Made by a program: the position numbers and the translations under genes
Shown here: positions 41,991 through 51,835 of the stretch, one piece after another
Position numbering within the stretch: position 1 is the first letter of the stretch
How the letters are laid out: every line of letters starts with the position of its first letter
The notes under the pieces: generated by a model
The model's input: only the letters and a program-made list of their open reading frames with translations
What the model was told of the DNA's origin: nothing
The model's database searches: none
Assembly: GCA_030153805.1 (NCBI GenBank)
Contig: JASKLG010000002.1
Span: forward strand, 1 to 52,029
Direction of reading: 5' to 3'
Source of the DNA: Bacillota bacterium
GTDB lineage: Bacteria; Bacillota; DTU030; DUMP01
Length of the DNA stretch: 52,029 nucleotides

Positions 41991-42008
41991 GCCTTTAGGA
42001 AGCCAAAG

Positions 42009-42038
42009 TTGATTTCTCCAAACTGCAAAGGTTATACT
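42009..42038 (+). promoter_or_regulatory. Promoter of ksgA
   Basis: TTGATT, 18-base spacer, TATACT. The start site would be near 42045, leaving ~26 bases before the proposed ATA start. Confidence 0.62.
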
Positions 42039-42070
42039 AGGATTAAGGTTAAGAGCGGGAGGTAAAAGCA

Positions 42071-42940
42071 ATAGCATTCGGCACACGCATACTTCTTATG
42101 CGCCACCAGTTTCGAGCGAAACGCCGGCTTGGGCAGAGTTTCCTCCTCGACTCGGGAATCCTTGCCCGTTTGGCCGAGGCGGCCGAGCTTTCTCCGGCCG
42201 ATACCGTCCTCGAGATTGGGCCCGGTACCGGCAACCTAACGCGCGAGCTGGCGCGGCGCGCCGGCGCTGTGGTGGCGGTGGAAATAGACCGGGAGCTGGA
42301 GCCTCTTCTGGCCGAAACCCTTGCCGAATTTAATAACGTTCACCTCGTGTGGGGGGACTTTCTGGCCCAAGACCTTACGCGGCTTTGGGAGCTTGCTCCG
42401 CCCGATCCCGGCGGGACGTGCAAGGTGGCGGCCAACCTCCCTTACTACATCACCAGCCCTATTCTGGTTAAACTTCTTACAAGCCAAAGCGCTCCGGCCC
42501 TGGCCGTTCTTCTGGTGCAACAGGAGGTGGCCGAACGGCTTGTGGCCGTACCGGGCACCCGTGCCTACGGCAGCCTGAGCGTGCTCGTCCAGTTTTACAC
42601 CATACCCGAACTGGTGCTCAAGGTGCCGCCGAGGGCTTTTTTCCCCGCCCCTGAGGTTTCTTCGGCGGCCGTACGCCTTCGCCTGCGGTCCGACCCGCCG
42701 GTGGATGTTCAGGACTCGGCCTTATTCTTTCAAGTGGTTAGAGCTGCTTTCGGCCAGCGCCGCAAGACTCTCATCAATGCCCTGCTCGGCGGCCTCGAGT
42801 GGGCAGATAAGGATACTTTGGCCGCAGCGCTAAAAGAGGCGGGCATTGACCCGACGCGGCGCGGTGAGACGCTGAGCCTTGAGGAGTTTGCCGCTCTGAC
42901 GCGCGCCGTCCGGAGCGCACAAGCTGACGGAAGAAGGTGA
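42071..42940 (+). CDS. ksgA: 16S rRNA dimethyladenosine transferase KsgA, apparent ATA start
   Basis: The first standard start is the ATG at 42098, with no ribosome binding site and an N-terminus too short. GGGAGG (42057-42062) is followed after eight bases by ATA at 42071, in frame, and the protein then opens xAFGTRILLMRHQFRAKRRLGQSFLLD, matching the usual KsgA N-terminus (family proteins have ~20-25 residues before the RLGQNFL motif). The SAM-binding site is VLEIGPGTGNLT, with EIDREL, and the catalytic NLPYYITSP is intact. 289 residues. KsgA dimethylates A1518 and A1519. rnmV, which precedes ksgA in B. subtilis, is missing. Confidence 0.92.
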   Translation: MAFGTRILLMRHQFRAKRRLGQSFLLDSGILARLAEAAELSPADTVLEIGPGTGNLTRELARRAGAVVAVEIDRELEPLLAETLAEFNNVHLVWGDFLAQDLTRLWELAPPDPGGTCKVAANLPYYITSPILVKLLTSQSAPALAVLLVQQEVAERLVAVPGTRAYGSLSVLVQFYTIPELVLKVPPRAFFPAPEVSSAAVRLRLRSDPPVDVQDSALFFQVVRAAFGQRRKTLINALLGGLEWADKDTLAAALKEAGIDPTRRGETLSLEEFAALTRAVRSAQADGRR

Positions 42941-42944
42941 CAAG

Positions 42945-43427
42945 GTGCTCCGCAAGGAATTCATGAGCCCCACCAAGGGGCCCATGTCTCTGCGCGAGGT
43001 GTTCGCCGACATCCTGGAGTATGTATCCGCGGAGCCGGAGATGAACTACCGCCTCATCATCGGGAGCGATTCACAGCCACGCGAGGAGCACATCTGCTTT
43101 GTGAGCGCCATTATCGTACACCGGCAGGGCAAAGGAGCCCGTTACTACTACAGCAAGCGCTACCAGAATAAGTTTTTCTCCTTGCGCCAGCGCATTTTCT
43201 ACGAGGCCTCCCTCAGCCTGGACGTGGCCAGCCGGCTTACCGCGCTTCTGGCCGACAGCGGCCACGGAGACCTGAACATTGAGATTCATCTGGACGTGGG
43301 AAAAGTAGGCGAAACAAAAGAGCTCATCCGCGAAATCGTCGGCATGGTAACCGGGAGCGGCTTTGAGGCACGCATCAAGCCCGATTCTTACGGCGCTTCC
43401 AAGGTAGCCGATAAATATACAAAATAA
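42945..43427 (+). CDS. YkuK-like RNase H-fold protein (DUF458)
   Basis: 160 residues from a GTG four bases after ksgA, with AAGGTGACAAG before it. FMSPTKGPMSLREVF, LIIGSDSQPREEHICFVSAIIVHRQGKG and YGASKVADKYTK are marks of the YkuK (DUF458) family, an RNase H-like fold with an Asp in GSDSQ. Biochemical role unknown; probably cytosolic. Probably co-transcribed with ksgA; a terminator follows. Confidence 0.85.
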   Translation: MLRKEFMSPTKGPMSLREVFADILEYVSAEPEMNYRLIIGSDSQPREEHICFVSAIIVHRQGKGARYYYSKRYQNKFFSLRQRIFYEASLSLDVASRLTALLADSGHGDLNIEIHLDVGKVGETKELIREIVGMVTGSGFEARIKPDSYGASKVADKYTK

Positions 43428-43428
43428 G

Positions 43429-43450
43429 AAGGCCCGAACGGGCCTTTTTT
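43429..43450 (+). terminator. Terminator after the ykuK-like gene
   Basis: AAGGCCCG, AA loop, CGGGCCTT followed by T6; the inner pairs would open to allow a normal loop. Confidence 0.85.
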
Positions 43451-43480
43451 GACTAAACCTGGGGTTTTTTGGCAAGACTA

Positions 43481-44848
43481 CTAGTTGCTCAGCGCCAGAA
43501 GGGGAGCGGGAATACGGCCGCCGCGGGCGACAAAAGCGGCAGGGCTAAAGGTGTTTACCGGCATCACCGGGGCACGGCCCAGAAGGCCGCCGAACTCTAC
43601 CATATCGCCGGCCTTTTTGCCCGGCGCCGGGATTACCCGCACGGCCGTGGTTTTCTTGTTGATCATTCCTATGGCCGCTTCGTCGGCAATGAGCGCCGAA
43701 ATCACCTCGGGAGGCGTGTCTCCGGGCACGGCAAACATATCGAGCCCCACCGAGCACACGGCCGTCATGGCTTCCAACTTCTCCAGGGTGAGGGCTCCCT
43801 CTTTTACGGCCCGGATCATGCCGGCGTCTTCGCTCACCGGGATAAAGGCTCCGCTTAAGCCCCCTACATAAGACGAGGCCATCGCTCCGCCCTTTTTCAC
43901 GGCATCGTTGAGGAGGGCCAGGGCGGCAGTGGTTCCGCAGGCGCCGCAGCGCTCAAGTCCAAGGGCTTCCAGGATTTCGGCCACGCTATCGCCCTGGGCG
44001 GTAGTCGGGGCGAGGGAGAGATCAACGATACCGAACGGCACTCCCAGGCGCCGCGAGACTTCCCGGGCCACCAGTTCGCCCATGCGGGTTATTTTAAAGG
44101 CCGTATTCTTTATAACCGTGGCTATGGTTCCCAAATCGGCCTCTGGGTGCTGGCGTACTGCCGCCAGGACCACGCCCGGGCCGCTTACCCCCACGTTCAC
44201 GGCGCACTCGGCCTCGCCCACGCCGTGAAAGGCACCGGCCATGAACGGGTTGTCCTCCGGAGCATTGCAGAAAACGACAAGCTTGGCACAGCCGATGCCC
44301 CCCTGGTCGGCGGTAAGGAGGGCAGTTTCTTTGATGATGTGTCCCAAGTCGCGCACGGCGTCCATGTTGAGGCCGGCCTTCGTGGTACCCACATTCACCG
44401 AGGCGCACACCCGCTCGGTGGTGGCCAGTGCCCGGGGCAAGGAGCGCATGAGCGCCCGGTCGCCTGAAGTAAAGCCTTTATGCACCAAGGCGGAGAAACC
44501 GCCGATGAAGTTTACGCCTACGGTCCGGGCGGCGCGATCCAGGGCTTCCGCCAGGGGGACGTAGTCCTCGGCGCCTGAGGGCTCCCCTACCAGAGCCATC
44601 GGGGTCACGGCGATGCGCTTATTGACAATGGGAATGCCGAAGCGACTTTCAACCTCTTCGACTACCGGGACCAAGCGCTCTGCCGTGCGCGTGATCTTAT
44701 CGTAAACCCGCCGGCAGGTTTCTTTTAGATCGGAGGTGGCGCAGTCGCGCAGGCTGATGCCCAGGGTAACCGTGCGAATGTCCAGGTTTTCAACCTGGAC
44801 CATGCGGATGGTTTCCAGGATCTCACTGGAAGAAAAAAGCGCCGACAT
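43481..44848 (-). CDS. UPF0210/PFL-family (DUF711) protein
   Basis: GAGGGGG precedes the ATG at 44848; 455 residues. Sequence blocks typical of UPF0210: [76 protein letters not shown], and [11 protein letters not shown]. Related by fold to pyruvate-formate-lyase-like proteins, without an obvious glycyl radical site. Function unknown. It almost always follows an ACT-domain protein, as here. Confidence 0.9.
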   Translation of the reverse strand: MSALFSSSEILETIRMVQVENLDIRTVTLGISLRDCATSDLKETCRRVYDKITRTAERLVPVVEEVESRFGIPIVNKRIAVTPMALVGEPSGAEDYVPLAEALDRAARTVGVNFIGGFSALVHKGFTSGDRALMRSLPRALATTERVCASVNVGTTKAGLNMDAVRDLGHIIKETALLTADQGGIGCAKLVVFCNAPEDNPFMAGAFHGVGEAECAVNVGVSGPGVVLAAVRQHPEADLGTIATVIKNTAFKITRMGELVAREVSRRLGVPFGIVDLSLAPTTAQGDSVAEILEALGLERCGACGTTAALALLNDAVKKGGAMASSYVGGLSGAFIPVSEDAGMIRAVKEGALTLEKLEAMTAVCSVGLDMFAVPGDTPPEVISALIADEAAIGMINKKTTAVRVIPAPGKKAGDMVEFGGLLGRAPVMPVNTFSPAAFVARGGRIPAPLLALSN

Positions 44849-44859
44849 GACGATCCCCC

Positions 44860-45144
44860 TCAAATCCGGTGCATGTAGCGGAAAACATCGGCATGTTGCA
44901 GCCGCACTTCAACACCCAACTTTTCGCCTGCAGCGGCGAGAAGGGTCTGAAGTTCATGGAATCCTACACGGCTTTCTTTCAAATCCACAACCATAATCAT
45001 GGCGAAAAATTCCTGTAAGACCGTCTGGCTGATGTCGAGGATGTTGACGTTGTTTTCGGCCAACACGCCGGCTACTCCGGCGATGATGCCCACGCGATCC
45101 TGCCCGATGACGGTTACAATGGCGCGTCCGTCTTTTTCTTCCAC
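44860..45144 (-). CDS. ACT-domain regulatory protein (UPF0237)
   Basis: 94 residues from a GTG behind GGGGAGG. Two ACT halves: [35 protein letters not shown], then [13 protein letters not shown] domains bind amino acids or similar effectors. It lies 11 bases upstream of the UPF0210 gene, a conserved pair; presumably a ligand sensor for that protein. Confidence 0.9.
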   Translation of the reverse strand: MEEKDGRAIVTVIGQDRVGIIAGVAGVLAENNVNILDISQTVLQEFFAMIMVVDLKESRVGFHELQTLLAAAGEKLGVEVRLQHADVFRYMHRI

Positions 45145-45237
45145 GTTTTAACCTCCCCGAACCTTGCACTAGGTATAAGAGCAATTTTTCGCCGGACGAG
45201 CAAAAAATCCTGCCGGCAGCGGCTCGCAAAGTACGTA

Positions 45238-45972
45238 CTATACCGTACGGTGACGGCGCCAAAGAAGGTAGCCGGCGCCGGTGGCCAGAAGGAAACTCAT
45301 CACCTGGGCTGCCCGGAGTGGGCCGAGCATGAGGCTGTCTGTGCGGAGGCCCTCAACCCAAAAGCGCCCGAGGGAATAGAGGACCAAATAGGCCAAAAAA
45401 ACGTCGCCCCGCTTTATACCCGGACGGTGGCGCCCCCAGAGGAGGATGGCAAACACCCCCAGATCCCAAAGCGATTCATAGAGGAATGTAGGGTGCCGCC
45501 ACTCCCCGGCAATATACATGGCCCACGGCAGGGTGGTAGGGTAACCGTAGGCCTCCTGGTTGAAGAAATTGCCCCAGCGCCCGATGGCCTGACCGAGTAT
45601 TAGGCTTGGTGCAGCAATATCGGCGAGTTGCCAGAAGTCGAGGTTGTGTCTGCGGGCGTACCAGAGGCCTACGAGGACGGCGGTAATAAGACCGCCGTGA
45701 ATGGCGAGGCCTCCCTTCCAGATCTGGGGAATTTCCGCCAGATGATGGCGGTAATAACCCCATTCGAAGATCACATAGTAAAGGCGCGCACCCAACCAAC
45801 CGAGGGGTGCACCCAGCAGAATGAGGTTGAGAAAGTCGTCTTCATTTAGCCCCTGGCGACGGGCTTCCCTGAGGGCCAGCCAAGTTCCTACAAGAAGGGC
45901 TACGGCCATGAGAATACCGTACCAGCGCACTTCAAGTGGGCCGATGCGAAAAGCAATAGGGTTTAAATTCAT
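45238..45972 (-). CDS. lgt: Prolipoprotein diacylglyceryl transferase
   Basis: 244 residues with about seven membrane helices. Essential motifs: the His of LAIHGGL and GQAIGRWGNFFNQEAYG, plus YSLGRFWVEGLRTD near the C-terminus. It transfers diacylglycerol to the lipobox cysteine of prolipoproteins. AGGTG lies seven bases before the ATG. Own promoter upstream. Confidence 0.95.
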   Translation of the reverse strand: MNLNPIAFRIGPLEVRWYGILMAVALLVGTWLALREARRQGLNEDDFLNLILLGAPLGWLGARLYYVIFEWGYYRHHLAEIPQIWKGGLAIHGGLITAVLVGLWYARRHNLDFWQLADIAAPSLILGQAIGRWGNFFNQEAYGYPTTLPWAMYIAGEWRHPTFLYESLWDLGVFAILLWGRHRPGIKRGDVFLAYLVLYSLGRFWVEGLRTDSLMLGPLRAAQVMSFLLATGAGYLLWRRHRTV

Positions 45973-46008
45973 GCCGACACCTGGCCTTTCTCCTTTCTTT
46001 ATGCCAAC

Positions 46009-46037
46009 ATTATAGCCCTTCGCCTGAAGAGGGGCAA
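46009..46037 (-). promoter_or_regulatory. Promoter of lgt
   Basis: On the minus strand TTGCCC, 17-base spacer, TATAAT, ~36 bases before the start codon. Confidence 0.6.
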
Positions 46038-46061
46038 CGCCTACCGGGAACTCATAAGCGC

Positions 46062-46553
46062 TCAGGTTTGCGGCAAGCTGAATCGCTGCGTAAAGTAGAA
46101 TACCCCGGCCGGCGGCGACGGCTCCTTGTTTTCGAGAAGACCCAAGTGCTTAAGCACGAGGAGCAGCCCGCTGGTAAGGTTTAAGGAAGCTATTTGGGAT
46201 AGAGGCAGCCAGCAGGCTTCTTGGGCATCAGAGGATGGGCAGAGTTCACCTTCAAGAACCTGTGCCCAAAAATCGAGGAGCACGTAATGGTAGACAATGC
46301 GTCCGGCTACATCGAAGGTTAGAGAATCCAAAACGGCCACGAGCGGCCCCACGGCAATCTTGAACCCGCACTCCTCGCGGATTTCTCGGGCCAACGCTTC
46401 GTGAAGAGTCTCGCCCAGTTCTACCGCTCCTCCCGGAAGGCTCCACAGCCCGCGGGCCGGCTCTTTGCCGCGGCGAACGAGAAGGATGTTGCCGTTCTTT
46501 ACAATGAGCGCGCCTACTCCTACCACAGGTTGTTCAGGGTAGCGTCGCTGCAT
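46062..46553 (-). CDS. NUDIX hydrolase
   Basis: 163 residues from the ATG at 46553, with AAAGGCGG and TTGGAG upstream. The Nudix box is complete: [23 protein letters not shown] (residues ~43-65), preceded by GLWSLP. Such enzymes hydrolyse nucleoside diphosphate derivatives; WSLPGG and VVGVGALIV fit the ADP-ribose/MutT-like group, but the substrate is not determined. Divergent from gltX. Confidence 0.9.
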   Translation of the reverse strand: MQRRYPEQPVVGVGALIVKNGNILLVRRGKEPARGLWSLPGGAVELGETLHEALAREIREECGFKIAVGPLVAVLDSLTFDVAGRIVYHYVLLDFWAQVLEGELCPSSDAQEACWLPLSQIASLNLTSGLLLVLKHLGLLENKEPSPPAGVFYFTQRFSLPQT

Positions 46554-46706
46554 GCTCCAACCGCCTTTCGTAAAGACTAACAGGAGATTCGCCATCGGGG
46601 ACTCACATCCTCCTCAGTGCCTCTGGTAGGGATGCAATTCCCCGTTACGTATGGTATACTGAAACCTGTGACAAGCCTTCTTGCAAAGGCCACGGGAGGG
46701 ATTGCA

Positions 46707-48212
46707 GTGGAAAAAGTGCGCGTGCGCTTTGCGCCCAGCCCTACCGGCAAATTACATATCGGCGGGGCACGTACAGCCCTTTTCAACTGGCTGTTTGCCC
46801 GCCACACCGGGGGCACGTTCGTGCTGCGCATCGAGGACACGGATTTGGAGCGTTCGACCCAAGCGTCTGTGGAGCAGATTATTGCTTCGCTCAAGTGGTT
46901 GGGGCTCGATTGGGACGAAGGGCCGGAGATCGGCGGGGAATACGGCCCGTACTTCCAGTCCCAGAGGCTGCACCTTTATGAGGATAAGGCGCAGGAACTT
47001 ATCGAAAAAGGCCGGGCCTACCTCTGTTACTGCACGCCGGAGGAACTGGACGCAAAGCGGGAAGAGGCACGACGGGCCGGGCGCCCGCCACGCTACGACG
47101 GGCGCTGCCGGAACTTAAGCGAGGAAGAATGCGCTAAACTGGCTGCCGAAGGGCGCCAGCCGGTGATCCGGTTTAAAGTTCCCGAGACGGGCGAGACGGT
47201 GGTGGAGGACCTCATTCGGGGCCGGGTGGTGTTTCAAAACAGCCTCCTGGACGATTTCGTTCTGATAAAATCCAACGGCATGCCCACCTACAACTTTGCC
47301 TGTGTGGTGGACGACCATGCCATGGGTCTTACCCATATCATCCGGGCGGAGGAACATCTCTCCAACACCCCGCGCCAGGTACTGCTGTACCAGGCGCTAG
47401 GTTACGAAATTCCGAAATTCGCCCACGTTCCCATGATCCTGGCACCCGATCGCTCCAAGCTCAGCAAGCGGCACGGCGCCACCTCTGTGGAGGAGTTCCG
47501 GGAACAGGGGTACCTGAAGGAGGCCATCATCAATTACCTGGCCCTCCTCGGTTGGTCCCCGGAGGGGACGGAGGAGATCCTTCCGCTCGAACAGATTGTG
47601 AAGGAGTTCAGCCTCGAGCGCATTTCCAAGAACGCCGCCATTTACGACGTTAAGAAAATGACCTGGATCAACGGCCACTATCTGCGCGAGCTGCCCCTCG
47701 AACGGATCGTGACCGAGGCCCTGCCCTTCCTGAAAAAGGCCGGGCTCATTGGAGAAGAGCCGACGGAAGAAGAGCTGAGGCTCGCCACGGACAGCATCGC
47801 GCTTACGCGCGACCGGGCCAAGACCCTGGTAGAGCTGGCCGACGGCGTGAGCTACTTCTTTAAAGACGATTTTACCTACGACGAAAAAGGGGTGCAGAAG
47901 CATTTCGCGCCCGAAGGGACGGCAGAACGACTGCGAGAGGCGCAAAAGCGGCTGGCGGAGGTCGAGCCTTTTAACGCTGAGACCATCGAAACGGCTTACC
48001 GCAATTTAGCCGCTGAGCTGGGCGTAAAGGCGGCCGAACTCATTCACCCCACGCGTCTGGCGGTGAGCGGCCGTACCATCGGCCCCGGCCTCTTTGAGCT
48101 TATGGCCCTCCTCGGAAAGGAAAAATGCCTTGAACGGCTGGACCGCGCCGTACGCTACATTGAAGCCGGCCTGCCGGCTTTAAGGCAGGCGGAAGGTGCA
48201 CTGCAGGGCTAA
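46707..48212 (+). CDS. gltX: Glutamyl-tRNA synthetase
   Basis: GGGAGGG six bases before the GTG at 46707 sets the start; 501 residues. Class I signatures RFAPSPTGKLHIGGARTALFNWLFAR and KLSKRHGATSV (the KMSKS loop). A Cys pair, CYC in AYLCYCTPEEL, sits in the connective region. In most Gram-positive bacteria GltX also charges tRNA-Gln for later amidation. A TATACT at 46655-46660 may be the -10; I see no clear -35. No T-box. Confidence 0.96.
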   Translation: MEKVRVRFAPSPTGKLHIGGARTALFNWLFARHTGGTFVLRIEDTDLERSTQASVEQIIASLKWLGLDWDEGPEIGGEYGPYFQSQRLHLYEDKAQELIEKGRAYLCYCTPEELDAKREEARRAGRPPRYDGRCRNLSEEECAKLAAEGRQPVIRFKVPETGETVVEDLIRGRVVFQNSLLDDFVLIKSNGMPTYNFACVVDDHAMGLTHIIRAEEHLSNTPRQVLLYQALGYEIPKFAHVPMILAPDRSKLSKRHGATSVEEFREQGYLKEAIINYLALLGWSPEGTEEILPLEQIVKEFSLERISKNAAIYDVKKMTWINGHYLRELPLERIVTEALPFLKKAGLIGEEPTEEELRLATDSIALTRDRAKTLVELADGVSYFFKDDFTYDEKGVQKHFAPEGTAERLREAQKRLAEVEPFNAETIETAYRNLAAELGVKAAELIHPTRLAVSGRTIGPGLFELMALLGKEKCLERLDRAVRYIEAGLPALRQAEGALQG

Positions 48213-48235
48213 AAGAGTTGTAGATTTTCACCGGC

Positions 48236-48270
48236 AAAAAGGACGGGAAGCATCATTTCCCGCCCTTTTT
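48236..48270. terminator. Bidirectional terminator after gltX
   Basis: AAAAAGGaCGGGAA and TTCCCGcCCTTTTT around GCATCAT, one mismatch. Confidence 0.85.
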
Positions 48271-48315
48271 AATGCCTGCCCTACGCCGGAAGACACCTTC
48301 TTGAAGGCCTTTCTT

Positions 48316-49455
48316 CTACAATGGTAATTTGGCGGCAAATAGCTCGGCGAGTTTGTCCGTTGCCTTCAGGCCGCTACCGGTAAGTACCGCCACTACCTGC
48401 CCTCCTGGACGAATGTACCCCTCTGCGGTCAGTTTGGTGAAGGCGGCGGCTGCTGTGGCCGAGGTGGGTTCCACATAGAGGCCCTTTTCAGCCAGCTCAA
48501 CTATGGCGGCAGTGATTTCCTCTTCTGTTACGGTGACAAAAGCCCCACCGCTGGTCCGCACTGCCGCGAGCACCTCCCGCCCGCGCGGCGGCGCTTTAGA
48601 GGCAATGCCCTCGGCCATGGTTAAGCCCTTGGTGATGGGTGATGGCTCATCCCGGCCGGCGTTGAAGGCGGCAGCCAGCGGGGCACAGGCGGCGCTCTGT
48701 ACGGCGATAAGGCGCGGCAGCCGGCTCACCAGGCCGGCATCTTGAAGGAGCTTGAAGCCGGCCGCCAGCCCCAGGGCCAGGCTGCCGTTCCCGACGGGGA
48801 TAATGATGCTTTCCGGCGCTTCCCAGCCGAGCTGCTCGGCCAGCTCTAGGGCCAGGGTTTTGATCCCTTCCAGAAAGAGTGGGCTCAAGTTATGGCTGGC
48901 GTAGAACGTACTCTCTGCTGCCTTAAGGACGGCCTGGACAGTGTCCTCACGACTCCCCGGCACCAGTACCAAGCGGGCCCCGGCAAGAGCTATCTGCACC
49001 AACTTCCCGCGGCTGGCCGAAGCCGGTGCGTAGATGGTGCAGTTTATTCCGCTCCGGGCGGTATACATGGCTAGCGAAGCACCGGCATTTCCCGAAGAGT
49101 CTTCTACCACTTCCTCTATACCCCAGGCCTTAAGCTTAGAGACCAGCACTGCCGTACCCCGGTCCTTAAAGGAGCCACTGGGGCATAGGTAGTCGAGTTT
49201 AAAAAGAATCTCGCGGCCATGCCAATCTACAGATACGATAGGCGTCCAGCCTTCGCCCAGGCTGACGGGTTCCTTTCCCGGGGCCAGAGCAAGAACGTGG
49301 CGGTAGCGCCAAATGGAATAGTCATTCCTGACGATGCTGTCCCGGTCGAAACGGACGGGCCGTTCCCAGTTGAGGTAACTGCCACAGGTACAGCGCCAGT
49401 GAGGCTCCTCGGCCGGATAGCGCGCACTGCAGGTCGGACAGACGAACAAAGCCAT
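48316..49455 (-). CDS. thrC: Threonine synthase (PLP-dependent)
   Basis: GGGGG before the ATG at 49455 gives 379 residues; the longer frame to 49593 is non-coding. The N-terminal zinc ribbon (FVCPTCSARY ... CTCGSY) is typical of the short ThrC type. PLP-fold: PSGSFKDRGTAVLVS (PLP lysine), SSGNAGASLAMYTAR, IPVGNGSLALGLAAG, ending with VAVLTGSGLKATDKL. Converts O-phosphohomoserine to threonine. No hom or thrB adjacent, and threonine-synthase-like paralogues with other roles exist, so the substrate is likely but unproven. Confidence 0.85.
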   Translation of the reverse strand: MALFVCPTCSARYPAEEPHWRCTCGSYLNWERPVRFDRDSIVRNDYSIWRYRHVLALAPGKEPVSLGEGWTPIVSVDWHGREILFKLDYLCPSGSFKDRGTAVLVSKLKAWGIEEVVEDSSGNAGASLAMYTARSGINCTIYAPASASRGKLVQIALAGARLVLVPGSREDTVQAVLKAAESTFYASHNLSPLFLEGIKTLALELAEQLGWEAPESIIIPVGNGSLALGLAAGFKLLQDAGLVSRLPRLIAVQSAACAPLAAAFNAGRDEPSPITKGLTMAEGIASKAPPRGREVLAAVRTSGGAFVTVTEEEITAAIVELAEKGLYVEPTSATAAAAFTKLTAEGYIRPGGQVVAVLTGSGLKATDKLAELFAAKLPL

Positions 49456-49666
49456 GCCCCCTTTATAGCTTACTGTTCTACCTTTCCTATTCTGTTTTCC
49501 CATCTTGGGCACAAATCCTGCCCCGGTCTTCGGCGCATAAGGGGTTGCTACTACCCTGAAAATCCGGGCCGGCACCTGGCCGGACAACGGCAAGAAGGAA
49601 AAGCGCCTCTAAAAAAGAAGTAAAACAACGGTTTTCTCTTGTTGGAAACATGGAGGAGGGAACAGT

Positions 49667-49870
49667 ATGGCGGAGTGCCATTTAGAGCAAAACAAGAAGA
49701 AGTGCACCTGCACCTATGAGCCCTGTTCGCGTAAGGGGCGCTGCTGCGAGTGCATTGCTTATCACCGGCAATACGGTGAGTTACCGGGATGCCTCTTCCC
49801 TAAGGAGGTTGAAAGAACGTACGACCGCTCAATTGCCGCCTTCATCCGCGCCCACGCGGGCAGAGCTTGA
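49667..49870 (+). CDS. Cysteine-rich DUF6485-like protein
   Basis: 67 residues, GGAGGAGGG before the ATG. Eight cysteines arranged C...[25 protein letters not shown]...GELPGCLFP, then [15 protein letters not shown]. This matches a small clostridial cytosolic family with the same Cys spacing, probably metal-binding. Likely operon with the DUF1294 gene 25 bases on. Function unknown. Confidence 0.8.
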   Translation: MAECHLEQNKKKCTCTYEPCSRKGRCCECIAYHRQYGELPGCLFPKEVERTYDRSIAAFIRAHAGRA

Positions 49871-49895
49871 TCTCACGCGTGGCGAAGGTAAAGCT

Positions 49896-50180
49896 ATGGC
49901 CGGTCTTGAAACTAACCAGGTTGCTTCCTTTCTGCCGTTTTTGGCCGCATATAACCTTTGCGCCTGCATCCTCATGGGTTGGGACAAACACCAGGCGCGC
50001 CGCGACGCCCGGCGGGTGCCGGAGCGGATGCTCTTTGCCGTTGCCCTGACCGGCGGTGCCCCGGGGATCATGGCCGGAATGTATCTCTTCCACCATAAGA
50101 CCCGACACCTATCCTTTGTTTTCGGTATCCCGGCCATTATCGCCCTGCAGCTGGGGCTGTTATGGTGGTTTGCCAGATGA
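49896..50180 (+). CDS. DUF1294 membrane protein
   Basis: The ATG at 49896, after GGCGAAGG, gives 94 residues. Three hydrophobic segments, with NLCACILMGWDKHQARRDARRVPERMLFAVALTGGAPGIMAGMYLFHHKTRHLSF, the DUF1294 core (YxxDKxxA...RxPExxLxxxxxxGGxxGxxxGMxxFRHKT). A small inner-membrane protein of unknown function. An upstream extension in this frame overlaps the Cys-rich gene and is rejected. Confidence 0.85.
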   Translation: MAGLETNQVASFLPFLAAYNLCACILMGWDKHQARRDARRVPERMLFAVALTGGAPGIMAGMYLFHHKTRHLSFVFGIPAIIALQLGLLWWFAR

Positions 50181-50322
50181 TGGACGTTACCGGGGGTGGT
50201 GCTGGCCGGGAGCGCGAGCCGGCGCCTGCCGCCAAGACAAAAGGCAGATGTTGTTGTAGCCGGCCAAAGTCCAAAAGACCCCGACCGTTTTCTGGAAGTC
50301 GAGAAAAATGGGTGAGGTTAAG

Positions 50323-51756
50323 ATGCGCCTGCAAGAGACAAAACCCAACCGCTGGCGGCTGGAAGAAGGGAAGAAAGGGGCCGCGGAGGTTATCGTTTAC
50401 CTGAGCCGGCGTCTTCAAAGCGAACTGGTGGAAGAAGAGGCGTTACGGCAACTTGCCAACGCCGCCACTCTGCCGGGCGTTGTCTCGCCCGTGGTGGGCA
50501 TGCCTGACCTGCACACCGGTTTCGGGCTCCCCATTGGCGGCGTAATGGCCACCCGCGCCGGGGACGGGGTTGTTTCGGCCGGAGCTGTGGGCATGGATAT
50601 TAACTGTGGAGTGCGGCTTCTTACCACCGGCCTGCCGGCGCGAGAAATACCGCAGGGAACCCTGCAGGAACTGCTGACGGCCATTTTGAAGCGAGTACCT
50701 ACGGGCATCGGCAAGAAAAGCCGCCATCTCGACCTGCGCCGCGGCTTCCTTGAGGAGATAGTTTCTCAGGGGGCCGCAGCCATGGTAAGAAAAGGCTTTG
50801 GCTATCCCGAAGACGTGGCCCGCATTGAGGAGGGCGGTTGCCTGGCCGGGGCGGACCTGGCTGCAGTGAGCAGAGAGGCGGTAGAAAGGTCCGACCAGCT
50901 GGCCACCCTGGGCGGCGGCAATCACTTCATTGAGCTGGGCTTTGTAGAGGAGATTTATGCGCCAGAGATTGCTCAGTCCTGGGGACTAGAACGCGGTGAA
51001 CTGACCGTGCTCATCCACACCGGAAGCCGCGGCTTCGGCCACCAGATTTGCACCGATTACAGCAAAATGATGCTTAAGGCCGCCAAGCGCTACGGCATCG
51101 ACCTTCCCGCCGCCGGCTTGGCTTGCGTGCCCATCGACAGCAAAGAAGGCCGGGATTACCTGACGGCCATGGCCTGCGCCTGTAACTTTGCCTTTGCCAA
51201 CCGCCAGTTAATTACTGCCGACGTCCGCGAAGCTTTTCTGGAAGTGCTGGGTAGGGAGGCCCTGGGACTGCGCCCACTGCCTCTTCTTTACGACGTGGCC
51301 CACAATATTGCCAAATGGGAAGTGCACGAGGGCCGGCGCCTCCTGGTGCACCGAAAGGGAGCCACCCGCGCCCTGCCGCCGGGGCATCCAGATAATCCGC
51401 ACGAATACCGTGATACGGGTCATCCGGCCATCATTCCCGGCAGCATGGGCACTGCTTCCTACGTGGTGGTCGGTGTACCGGCAACGGCTGAAACTTACTA
51501 TTCCGTTAACCACGGTGCCGGCAGGGTAATGTCGCGCTCGGCCGCCAGGAAAAACATTTCCCGCGAAGAATTCAAAGAGAGCATGGACGGAATTCTCGTA
51601 ACCTGCCAAAATTACCGCCGCCTCGTGGACGAAGCCCCTGCAGCCTACAAAGACGTCGACGAGGTTGTGGAGACCCTGGCATCCATTGGACTTACGCGCA
51701 AGGTAGTGCGGCTGCGCCCCCTGGCGGTGATTAAGGGAGAAGGCGACGAGGGTTAA
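50323..51756 (+). CDS. rtcB: RtcB RNA ligase
   Basis: GGGTGAGG before the ATG at 50323 gives 477 residues; the ATG at 50308 is the alternative. Hallmarks: MPDLHTGFGLPIGGVMA, AGAVGMDINCGVRLL (metal Asp and Cys), GGGNHFIELG, HTGSRGFGHQI, and the GTP-accepting His in SVNHGAGRVMSR. RtcB joins 2',3'-cyclic-phosphate and 5'-OH RNA ends in RNA repair. No archease gene is adjacent. Stands alone, with the preceding ~130 bases showing no clear promoter. Confidence 0.94.
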   Translation: MRLQETKPNRWRLEEGKKGAAEVIVYLSRRLQSELVEEEALRQLANAATLPGVVSPVVGMPDLHTGFGLPIGGVMATRAGDGVVSAGAVGMDINCGVRLLTTGLPAREIPQGTLQELLTAILKRVPTGIGKKSRHLDLRRGFLEEIVSQGAAAMVRKGFGYPEDVARIEEGGCLAGADLAAVSREAVERSDQLATLGGGNHFIELGFVEEIYAPEIAQSWGLERGELTVLIHTGSRGFGHQICTDYSKMMLKAAKRYGIDLPAAGLACVPIDSKEGRDYLTAMACACNFAFANRQLITADVREAFLEVLGREALGLRPLPLLYDVAHNIAKWEVHEGRRLLVHRKGATRALPPGHPDNPHEYRDTGHPAIIPGSMGTASYVVVGVPATAETYYSVNHGAGRVMSRSAARKNISREEFKESMDGILVTCQNYRRLVDEAPAAYKDVDEVVETLASIGLTRKVVRLRPLAVIKGEGDEG

Positions 51757-51835
51757 AGGCAGTTGGGCTCGGGCGCCCGGCCATTGACCAGATGAAAAAT
51801 TGGTGCTCTATGAGCCGGCGGCCAGTTCCCGGCGG

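Noticed and set aside
43469-44564. Several plus-strand frames over 100 codons
   Set aside because: Antisense to the UPF0210 gene, which matches its family along its whole length.
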